Notes under the pieces: model-generated | Seen by the model: the letters and a program-made list of their open reading frames with translations, nothing else | Told to the model about the DNA's origin: nothing | The model's database searches: none | Part shown: positions 54,604 to 64,000 of the stretch, one piece after another | Position numbering within the stretch: the stretch's first letter is position 1 | How the letters are laid out: each line of letters begins with the position of its first letter | Made by a program: the position numbers and the translations under genes | Source: Trissonchulus latispiculum | Lineage: Eukaryota > Nematoda > Enoplea > Enoplida > Ironidae | Length of the DNA stretch: 64,000 bases | Assembly (NCBI GenBank): GCA_030248195.1 | Contig: JASAND010017770.1 | Location: forward strand, 5,001 to 69,000 | Reading direction: 5' to 3'

Positions 54604-55507
54604 TAGAGTTGTCCTCGATTCGCTAAAAAGGGAGCTGGGCAGGCCCCCGGCACCCTAAATTCTGGGGGCTGCGCCGAGGGCTGGGCCACGACTTTGGGGC
54701 CCAGCCCCCAGCCGGCCTACGGGGCCGTCCGAGTGGAAGGCCTCCAAACGGCCCTCGGCGCTATGGATGCGCGCTTTGTTAGGAAGAACCATTACAAACA
54801 TTGTTTTCATTTCCTATTTTAAGAAAAACGCCTTTTTACAAAAGAAGCAGTACAAACAAGCAACTCGGCTAATGTTCTTGTCATTGCAGACAGGTTAAAC
54901 AAAAATTCAATGCGATCACAAAACGCAACCAAGTCGTTTACCTGCAGTTGGCAAAAGGCTGACTGAAATGAAGCAGATTGCGCAACTAAACCATGCTTGT
55001 TTTCTATGTGGTCGTCCTTTACTCGACTCAGTTACTAGGAGATAGGACGGCACGAAAGCAAGCTTAGTAGGCTGTAGACAGCAGCCAGGCATTCAAGACC
55101 AGACTTATAGAGTAAAGGTGTAGAAACATTGATAAAAACTTTGTGTATACATCGTAATTTAGTTAGAGTAAAGTTAGAGTAAAGCGCAAGCAGGCGGACA
55201 GAGCCATCAGGTATGCATACTGATGTATATAGCAGCCAGCTTTGCATGAAATGCATGCATTAGGTGGGGCAATACAAATCGTTTATACAGAAATGTCAAG
55301 TTTAGAATGGTTTGGGTGCCGAGGGCCATTCGGGGGCCGCCGTCGCGGACGGCCCTCGGGGCCGCTATGGGGCGGACTCCCCAAAATTGGGGGCTGGACC
55401 ACGGGCTGGCTTCCCGTTTTCGGAAGGGGGCTGGGAAGGTGTGGGAGCCGGCCCCCGGGGCCAGCACCCCGGGGGCCGGCCAAAAGCCCAGCCCCCGAAC
55501 AACTCTA
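54604..55507. mobile_element. hAT-type element, TSD GTTGAGAC
   Basis: TAGAGTTGTCCTCG and CGAACAACTCTA ends. GTTGAGAC at 54596-54603 and 55508-55515 is exact. It aligns along its 904 bp with 33230-34106, including the GGGGCTGGGCC ends and an AT-rich middle. No transposase. Confidence 0.96.
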
Positions 55508-55519
55508 GTTGAGACAGTG

Positions 55520-57780
55520 AACTAAAGCAGCAATGTGAAAATGAGCGAAATTGGAGATGGCAGAAAAATTGGTCCAAACTGAACCCATCCCACAGCAGTC
55601 AGAGTTCAGTGCTCCTTACAGAGTGATAGAAAAAAGTTGCCCTTTTGGAGTGTAACTTAAAAACTAAGCGCAACATCATAAGTTCTAAAACACTGTTTAA
55701 ATTTAGTGTTTAAACATTGACGAATACATATGATACAGAGTAAAGAAGAAATATAGGTTTCAAAGTAATTGTTCAGTTTAAATTGCAGTAATTTTATGAA
55801 TATAAGACTAGAGGCTGAGGTTCTTAAAATTAATTATTAATACACGGACAGGGATGGTTGCCAAATCTAATGTGTGAGCGTTGACTACGATGATTATAAA
55901 GAAACTGAAAAGGATTTTGGAAGAATAAAAACTGATAAGGAAAAGTGTGAAATGTATTTGTGAATTAAAAAGCAGAAAGGTGTTAGCAGAAACGAATTAC
56001 TGCTACGTTGCGACATAACCTTCATTAGTTCGCAATTCAATAAACTAACACCTGTAGGCAAAACTTGTTTACACAAGTGAAAGCAGCGAAATAGAAGACC
56101 GATTATAACAATAACGCGAAGCCTTCTGCATTGCTGCCTTGGATGTATATGCAAATTAGGACACAACATGTTTTACTGTGTTACACTCCTTACACTAAAC
56201 TGCATAGTCAATTCATTACTGACATACTTTCTGGCTGTAGTACATATACGGATTTATTACTTTCATATCAGGATTTCGGCAGGAGAATTGCAAATTTTTC
56301 AGAAAAGCACCAATATTATATCAACTGCATGCTGGCAGACAGATACTGTTTTATTTTAAATAATTAAGCAAATGTTTGCAATAAAGACGGTGCACTTCGT
56401 TAGTTAAGTTGAAAATATGGACAAAGTCAGAATTCGAGCAGTGACGATTCTCGGATTGTAAATACTAAACGTTCATCAGCACCAGGAGTACACCAGAATA
56501 ATGGCTCACGAACAACTCCGAAGAAACCGGCGGCTAAGGTTTATGAGACGGTTAGGGCCACATGACAACTTGTCAATCCCATGTTCGGTTTTAACAAATT
56601 TTAATACGTTCTGTTTAGCAGCTACAGAATTTCAAACTTTACATGGATAGTTCTAATTATCTGGACATATTCTTTTGGATAATGGGTCTATAGAAACGGA
56701 ACATGATGTTGCGGTATTAATGAAAGTTGGTCAGACCTGCGTAATCCAGTTATCACGCTAGTCCGATCGACCGACCGACCGTTTCTATCTTTATAGACCC
56801 ATAACCGTGCGATCTCCGTTTCAGCTAAATACTCAGCGAAACAAGACAATTTAGGTAACGTTCAACGGAATCTACACGACGAGTAATGCAATCAGTTTGC
56901 AACTTTGAAAAATTTAACCTCCGGAACAGTTAGGTCCGTTCGTTTTGTTTCCGTTTAAGGGGGCCGGGAGTCGCTTTTTGGCCGACTTTTCGACCATCTC
57001 CGACTTTGCACATTCCTGATTATCCTTAAAACCAGACAAGAGCTTTTTGCGAAATAGAACTTCTATCGTTCTGTAGAGCCCTTCAAAGGTGACCTTGACA
57101 TGTTTCATTGGAAAATGGAAAGGTTAGGTTTAAAACTTTGTGACAAAATAAATTTTCGCTGTATAAAAGATACATACCGTTACAACTGTGCACGAATATT
57201 TAGAACGTACTATAGAGTGCAAACAACTCTTCTAATATAATTCAGTTTAGTGTCCGATCTTTGGCGATTTTTCAAATTTAAAAAATGGAAAGCAGAGGCT
57301 TTTTCAACCATTAAAAACCATACAACACATTTTGGCCTTTCCTTCACGATTGGCAAAAGCTGCAGTAACCGCTTTGTTGCAGTCAACGCACAAACAGAAT
57401 TCTTTTGAAAGTAGTTTTATTGTCTGCAACGAACTTGAAACAGTTACCGCGAAAATTGTAAATTTTGCCAACAATCGCCCTTTTAATAATTTCCGCAATA
57501 TTTCAAGAATTTCTCAATGGTTATCCATCAAAAAATTACCACATTAATTTAAAAGGTACTCCATGTTTACCCTACACTGTGGTAAAAGCAAATGCTTCAA
57601 GGTTGAACTTCTCCGTCCAGTCGACTCCATCGATCCGTATCCCGTATCCGTATCTTCTACAGTATTTCTATCCGTAAGCCAGTACGTCTCAGTGGATCAG
57701 TGGATCAGGCCATTTGGAATGATAGTCAAGAAAGGGTCAAAACAGTCATTTTTTAACTTTCCAAAATATACACAAATTTG
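55520..57780. other. AT-rich DNA, no supported gene
   Basis: Contains (GACC)n at about 56766-56782. At about 56955-57015 there is a TTAAGGGGG end with a GACTTTTCGACCATCTCCGA motif, echoed at about 58755-58790. Otherwise nothing recognised. Confidence 0.5.
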
Positions 57781-57785
57781 CGGCT

Positions 57786-58530
57786 GGTTGCACCAGGTTG
57801 CACCAAATAGTTCAGAACTAAGCTATTCCAGAGTTAACTAGGAGTTAACTATTCTCCACCTGAGCTCAAGCTCAGGCAAAAAGTTTATTTTGTTGCAATA
57901 CTCCAACTAAGTTGGAGAATAAGTAAACTTGAGCTTGGGCTCAGGAATAAGGTTATCCTCGATGTCAACAGTTTATATTGACACTGCCAAATAGGCAAAA
58001 GTACCACCTTGTTGTGAACCAATCAAAATAGTTGAGAAATAGTGTTAACCTTGAGCAATGAGCATAACTGAAGAATAAGTTCATGAATAAAGTTAACCTC
58101 CGACGTAACTAAAGAATAGTTGAACAATCTTGATAATCTTGAGTTTACATGCAAAGTATAAAAAATGAGCAATGTTATCCAATTGATATTCATTATCGGA
58201 TAACAATTGTTATTTCGTTGAATCCAACTGTACTTCGAACCGCCAATAATTAACTTTAGCCTTGTTAACTTTAATTCAGCAAGATTTATTCTAAATAACC
58301 TGACTTTTAGGCGTCAGAACAGATGTATACCCTTTATTCTTCAGTTAGCCCTTATCAAACTGAGGGTTAAATTTTAGCCTATTGCTGAATAAGTTATACT
58401 CGAGGTTAACTGGAGAATAACTTAACCCTGACCGGTGCAAAGAAAAGAAAGTATAACGACTTAACCCTGAGTTAACCAACCCAAGGTTATGTTATTCTTC
58501 AGCTATTCTTCATTGGTGTAAGACAGTGTT
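57786..58530. mobile_element. Possible TIR element with GTTAAC repeats
   Basis: GGTTGCACCA at the left and TGGTGTAAG at the right are loosely inverted. The interior has many copies of GTTAACT, GAATAA and (T)CTCAAGCTCAG motifs in both orientations. Boundaries are approximate. Confidence 0.4.
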
Positions 58531-59049
58531 GGTTTCATTCGATAGTTAATGATGAGTACTGTAGTACAAGTTAGAGCAAGTTAAAGTTTGAAGGCACAGT
58601 CAGCTGAAAAGGTGCAGTTCACGATAGAAGATTACATTGCGGACAACTTACTAGCTATTCTGGAGTCGTTTTAGCACTGAAACATTAGCCAACCAACAGC
58701 ATTAAGTTGACATATTAGTCAAAGCTCAGTTTCGCTGTCGCTGTCGCGTCCAGTTTTTACCGGTTTTTCGACCTCTCCGATTTCGCTCATTTTTACATAT
58801 TTTGTTGTCCGATTGGCATATTTCAACGAGTGTTTTAAATTAAAGTCGGATCACTTGTTATTGTTGAGTAATGTGACCTCAAAGTTGGGGTATACATGTG
58901 GTAAACATAAGAAATGGAAAAAGTGTTGATTTTATTGTTGCGCCAAAAAGCCTCTCGACGAACGGACATGAATCTATATAATTTGAGGTATATATAAATT
59001 GCAGCTATGACCATGAACTGCGGTATCTTGGAAGTAGAATTTTGATTAC

Positions 59050-59885
59050 TTTCGCCAGACGATACTCTCTACCCATAAGTTCTCAGTTTTGCGCCATTTA
59101 GATAGGCGATCCTGAAACCATACCTGAGTCAGATCTTGGCTCATGATGAATCCATTGGGATAGCCCGGTCGAAAGTCTCCTGGGTCAAACATATTTCCGG
59201 AAATAATGCTATTTGCAGTGCCCAAGGGAATTTTTTAAAAACAGGATTCTTTATGGGAATGCAATTTTCCAGACCTGTCGAAACTCCAGCGGCACTGACA
59301 TTAGTCTGCTGCGATTTCTAAGTGCTCCGTCAGTGCTCGAAGCATGGCTCCGTCGACACCGTATTCTGTCCAGATTGTACTCTCACTCCATCAGATTTCA
59401 GTTTTGCGCCATTTGGCTCGCCAATCCTAAAACCATACCTGAGTAGATCTTCAGGCAGATCCGTTATTGTTGACAGTGTTTCTCGAGAATGTAAGAAAGT
59501 TGGGATAGCGCGCTTCATAAAATGGCACTTTCTAGCTCTTCTAGGTAAAGCTGGTCCTGTGTTGTCGCTTTTTCTGTTCTTCCGTGTCTTTCCGCCACTC
59601 TAAATTGCGCCCCCACCAGAGCTGCCCGGGACTTCGCCAGTCCTGGGGGTTTAGGTGGAATCCAATTTCTTGGATAACCTGATCGAAAGCCTCCTCTGTA
59701 GCCTGTATCATCTCGGCTAGCAGAGCAACCATCGGTACGTGATTCAGGTTGCTTGTCTCAAAATGTGTCAGCATGCGCAGCGTCCTCCAACTGCACTTCA
59801 TTGGCTGTAAACTGAGATTAAAGCTGTCTTCAACTGTTAAGGCATCATTGTTTGGGCAGTCAGTGTTTGTCTGCCCGAATCAAGA
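59050..59885 (-). repeat. Degenerate repeat units (fifth copy and following)
   Basis: Longest open minus stretch is 59541-59801, with EMIQATEEAFDQVIQE and PQDWRSPGQLWWG. Adjacent sequence carries GLENCIPIKNPVF and CLKIYSGMVLGLASQMA in other frames. Same family as 49.5-52.3 kb; frames are broken. The end (ATCAAGAAATCCC) matches 52.29 kb, which shows where the next element inserted. Confidence 0.65.
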
Positions 59886-59899
59886 AATCCCATGTATAT

Positions 59900-61410
59900 G
59901 TTACGTGCAATATTAGAAAGCGTGCAATTTTGAAATTGCACGATGCTTCCGTGCAATTTTGAAATTGCATGGTCTTATCGTGCAATATTAAAGTTGCACG
60001 GAAACTACCGTGGAATTTTGAAATTGCATGGAGTTTCCGTGCAATTTTAAAATTGCACGGTCGAAACCGTACAATATTGAAATAAATGATTTCAAGCCTC
60101 TGGTTTAATTTGTTTGTATAAATGTTAACTCTCAACTATTAGAAAGAAAATTTGCACCATTTGCGCATTTAGCAAATTAATTTACTTTAATAAGTTTTTG
60201 GTTTGGTTAAAAGTTGAGTAAGTGTTCAAAATGAACAGAAGCAACAAAAGTCAACATCAATATAAAAATCCGTCATAGTATGTAAAACATTAGTGTCAAG
60301 TATGATTATTTAATTTTGCATGCTTTCTGATTTAAACTAGAATGGCTGATAAATCATATTCGAATCTTAGATAAATTATTTTGAAAAACTTGTAACAGAT
60401 TTGACACATGTATGTAAGTCCAGAGTAGTGTTTAGCCGCCGGCCTCGTGCCGGCGGCTGGCCGCCGGCCTATCACAAATATTTCTGTAGGTAACACTGAA
60501 ATTTGAACAGAACAAAAAATATTTACAAAACAAATTCAAGACTGAAGGTGAACTTTATCCAAATAGACAAGGTAAAAATTGTTTCCATTGTCTTTGTAAT
60601 GCATAATTTAAATATTTTGAAATTTTCTGGCTCAGACACTGAAAAATATGTGTTGCTAGGCGCCAGCCAACCGGCGGCAGGCCGGCCGGTGGCCGCCGGC
60701 CAAAAACGGCCAATGGCCGGCCGGTAATATTTTTCGGCGGCCGGCCGCCGGCCGCCGTATCCTCCCGGCCGTTCTAAAACACTAGTCCTGAGTTGGAAGT
60801 GGACATTTAAAGTTTGACCAAAATGGTTCCAAAATTTTTGGGGGACAAGTTAATTTTTAAAAACGGGACAAAATTTTGAATGGTTTTAAAAATGTTGGTT
60901 AATTTTGTTAAAAAATTTGATCAGAAAAGAAACTAAAAATCCTGGCAAATTATTATTTGTACTATATATTTGTATTATATAATTATTCATATACTTTTAG
61001 AAGCTTTTAGAATTATGCACCGCTAATAGAAATCTTTAACTATGATTAAAATATTTCTTATTTTGCTAAGTCGCAATTACCAGGAACAAATTAACAATTT
61101 ATAATGAAAGCTAAAAAACTGGAAAACACTACAAATTAATTCAATAAATCCACACATGGTGTAAATTTTCTTTGTGAGAGTTATCATTTATCCGATTAAA
61201 TTAAAACCAGAGGCTTGAAATTTTGTAATTCAATATTGCACGGTTTCGCCCGTGCAATTTTAAAATTGCACGGAAGCTCCATGCAATTTCAAAATTGCAC
61301 GGCAGTTTCCGTGCAATTTTAAAATTACACGATAAAACCATGCAATTTCAAAATTGCACGGAAACATCGTGCAATTTCAAAATTGCACGCTTTTCAATAT
61401 TGCACGTAAC
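59900..61410. mobile_element. 1.5-kb element with ~230-bp arms made of tandem mini-palindromes
   Basis: GTTACGTGCAATATT begins and AATATTGCACGTAAC ends it. Each arm is a row of about five units of CGTGCAATTTTGAAATTGCA type, themselves palindromic, followed by AAGCCTCTGGTTT; arm-to-arm identity is about 90 percent. The interior is AT-rich and hosts a hAT MITE at 60426. The paralogous site at 52.3 kb lacks it. TSD is obscured by TA-rich flanks. Confidence 0.88.
60426..60784. mobile_element. hAT-type MITE, TSD GTCCAGAG/GTCCTGAG
   Basis: TAGTGTTTAGCCGCCGGC and (reversed) TAGTGTTTTAGAACGGCCG ends; flanking octamers match at 7 of 8. GC-rich CCGCCGGC blocks at both ends, AT-rich centre. Nested in the 59900-61410 element. 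Confidence 0.88.
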
Positions 61411-61461
61411 ATATATAGATAGAGATAATATACGTGTCTATGAAATAGTGTATGTATCTAC

Positions 61462-61751
61462 CACGACAATGGCGGAACGCCATACAGCCTAATTCATTAA
61501 TTCCGCAGGTATGACTTGCGTGATTCACTAATTCATCCGGTCAGAATGTAAAAAGTTTAACAAAATTGCACTTTAATTAATTACTTAATTAATTAATGTT
61601 TACAAGAATTCCTTCGTGATTTATGAATCACCCAGGTCATACATGCGGAATTCATTAATCGCGCGCGGCTGACCTGCGTGATTAAAGAATTCCGTAGGTC
61701 TGACCTGCGCAATTAATGAATTAAGCTGGATTGCGTTCCGCCGTTTTCGTG
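61462..61751. mobile_element. 290-bp palindromic MITE
   Basis: CACGACAATGGCGGAACGC and (reversed) CACGAAAACGGCGGAACGC begin arms of about 70-80 bp rich in TTCATTAATTCCGCAGGT. No clear TSD. Confidence 0.8.
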
Positions 61752-61829
61752 ATATGAGTGCCTAATATCAAATGGCTAGTTTACAAAAAAATTCTAATAA
61801 ACAGATTCACTAGTTACAATTTACTAACT

Positions 61830-62000
61830 GTAGGAGAGAATGGGGCGAGGGCATATTAAATCAAAGGAGTAGCCAAAATAAACCAAAGCTTAGGTGGATC
61901 CCATAAGTTTCAACTCAGTCGCACCCGGCAAAATATCCTGGAAGGTCCCAACTGATTGAAAGGTGAGCTTTAATTGCTAGCATAAAACGAATTTGGTTAT
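61830..62000 (+). repeat. Paralogous segment of 52483-52765
   Basis: See the partner entry. Together with the degenerate repeats on both sides it suggests that 59.0-62.0 kb is an old duplicate of 50.5-52.8 kb, since split by insertions. Confidence 0.6.
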
Positions 62001-63285
62001 ACGCAATAGCAGTGATGCTCAATCTTCTACAAGCCAAATAAATGTTGCGTTTCTCATATGTCTTGCCTTCCCGTTGTCAAAGTAAGCAAATTTGGGTATT
62101 TTGATATTTTAAAGATATTAGCTTTAGCGGCGGACAACATTTACACTAATAATAAGCAGGAAAATACTTGAAAAATAATAGTTTTTAAGCGCGTCCTATA
62201 GATTCGAGAGCAATACTAAGTAATCAATTAACAACACTAGGGCTGATAGACAGTGCAAATGAGCCAAACTCATTAGTAAATTATATGAAGATAAAATTTA
62301 AGTAGGCATTCATTAAATAAGGAAAAATTAGTCCTGCACGTGTAGTAAATTTAGAACTCCCTGTCCTAGTAATAGGTTTAATCATCTAAATAAACAATTA
62401 ACAATTTTCAAGGCATAACTAGACTTAATTTGCATAATTAATTCAGCTTTTAGAAGAAGACAAACTTTCTAATGGCAGCTTTGTTTAAACAAAAGATTAT
62501 TGTTTATCATGCGGCGTAAGAATAGTTTGCAGGTTAACGCCTAGCCACTTATTCCTTGACTTATACTTCACCGCTGTATACTTAAGAATGAATTAAATGT
62601 TGTGTTGTATTAATATTGTGAAAAGCCTAGTTTCGAATAATCCAGCCGTAACTTTATGCTCTTCCCGATCTTTCACTCAAACTTGCATAGTTTCATTAGA
62701 CCTATTGTCCACTTATATCCGTAACTTTTGTGTAATTTTTGATAGCATTGACCAAAATGCAAAATGTAAACGATATCTCAATGTTCATGGATTGAGTTAA
62801 GCCTGCCTAAATATTTATCAGTTTTCGTCGAGTTACTTAGTTAGTTTTCGTACTGAAAGCTAGGCTTAATAGTTAGTTTAAAAAATTGAAAATTTGAAGC
62901 CCATAAGTCCCGCCATGTTAAAACAAATGCTATTGCAACGAAATTTTACATACACGCTGACTTTCTGCGAGCCAGTTTACTACACGAAATTATATTTAAA
63001 TAAATAAAGCAACTAACGTGAGGCTTTCAAAAAATGATGATTTTGAGGAAAAATAAAATTTCTTCTAACAAAACTGTGAATCACTGAAAATCACTGATAG
63101 GGATGTTTTGGCGAGGGTTCGGCACCATTTAGGCTCCACGTGAAGCCTGTCAGGCATTTCTCTCCAAAACGGACATGAGGCGAAGAGAAGAAGACTACGG
63201 ATAGAAAATATAGCCCTCAAACCAAGTCCGGCATACGGTTGTTTCAGTCTCTATTTTTAAATTTTCTTTATCTCTTGTCTATATA
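62000..63285. other. AT-rich DNA, no supported gene
   Basis: Nothing recognised beyond AT-rich sequence. Confidence 0.5.
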
Positions 63286-63289
63286 TATG

Positions 63290-63475
63290 TCGTAGTAATT
63301 TCTGTATTCGGTAAATACTGTATTTACTTTCCGATTTCAGTAAATACGGTATTTACTAGTAAGAATGGTATTTTCTTTAAACTTCCTATCTTTACACGTA
63401 AATACCATTTTTACTGAAACTCGTCCAGTAAATACTGTATTTTCTAGTAAATTCTGTATTTTGTTTTAAACGCCT
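63290..63475. repeat. Palindromic TAAATACTGTATTTA repeats
   Basis: TAAATAC(T/G)GTATTTA occurs repeatedly with variable spacers. It is also a sub-motif near 63695-63715. Confidence 0.7.
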
Positions 63476-63535
63476 TTGTCTTTGTGTGTGGCTAGGGGTT
63501 CAAAGGGCATGCCGACGTCATATTTAAGGCCAAAA

Positions 63536-64000
63536 GATAGGTCATACATTATCACAATACAGTGCAAAGGGGGTGCATGAAGATAAACGCCAGACGTTAA
63601 AAATATTAGTTCACAAAATTAAGAAATTTGAATTTTAGCACAGTTTTTATAATCAAAACAGATACATGTATTATACACGTATATACGTTTTCTGTATTTT
63701 CTAATAAATTTTGTATTTTATACAGAATTTAAGATACACTATAAGTTTACTTAGTTTTAAACCGCTATTCGTGCATTTTTAAATTACGAAAAGTAAGTAG
63801 GATTAAAACCATTAAGTAACGTATTCATTTTAGTTAACCGTAGTTCATTATGATTATATAATACATACAATCTGTCTTGATTTTAAAAGATGTGTTAAAA
63901 TTAAAACAATTTCTTAGTTTTGTAAACTCATAGTTTTAACGTCTGGGATTTATCTTCATGCACCCCCTCTGCACTGTATTGTGATAATGTATGGCCTATC
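63536..64000. mobile_element. Inverted-repeat element at window edge
   Basis: GATAGGTCATACATTATCAC...CCAGACGTTAAAA at the left is mirrored at the right (TTTTAACGTCTGG...GTGATAATGTATGGCCTATC), arms about 70 bp. The right arm ends exactly at the last base, so the true end and TSD cannot be seen. Confidence 0.8.

Overview
The window is eukaryotic nuclear DNA, probably from an invertebrate-like animal, though no marker fixes the phylum. The evidence is an AT-rich background, short GT-AG exons in long introns, (CA)n and (TA)n microsatellites, fragments of an RNase H-encoding non-LTR retrotransposon, a tRNA-like gene, and many non-autonomous DNA transposons whose inverted termini and target-site duplications (TSDs) are still readable. 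No complete, intact gene was found. Most open frames are repeats or chance.

The main coding signal is on the minus strand between 19.57 and 8.13 kb. It is an array of exons for ribonuclease-inhibitor-type leucine-rich repeats (LRRs), resembling the LRR domains of RanGAP1 and NLR proteins. An ATG exon (19515-19566) leads into a four-exon cassette, called here X (~185 nt), Y (180 nt), Z (105 nt) and W (~155 nt). Splice phases are mutually compatible. The cassette recurs about three times by tandem segmental duplication. Nearly every copy has a different lesion: frameshift, nonsense codon, lost or shifted splice acceptor, internal deletion or truncation. Exons G, B, C, A, I, K, E and E' are intact in isolation. 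A disordered terminal exon at 876-1182 could belong to the same transcription unit, but this is not proven.

By region. 0-5.8 kb: (CA)n, the terminal exon, two 3' fragments of one retrotransposon clade, transposon remnants. 5.9-7.7, 9.6-10.5, 20.6, 23-24.2 and 28.1-28.8 kb: elements with central tandem repeats and a GC-rich hairpin at one end, possibly Helentron/Helitron-like. 8-19.6 kb: the LRR array, interrupted by hAT miniature elements and satellites. 19.7-33 kb: poly-G-rich miniature elements, a palindromic element, tandem repeats and a third retrotransposon fragment. 33-48.2 kb: nested hAT-type and TTAA-target elements, one about 3.6 kb with perfect 8-bp TSDs and another holding a 49-bp minisatellite. 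49.5-62 kb: a degenerate ~500-bp repeat family, a foldback element and a 1.5-kb element with long palindromic arms. 63.5-64.0 kb: an inverted-repeat element reaching the window edge.

At least ten insertions have matching 7-8 bp TSDs, yet no transposase gene was recognised, so all appear to be mobilised in trans or extinct.
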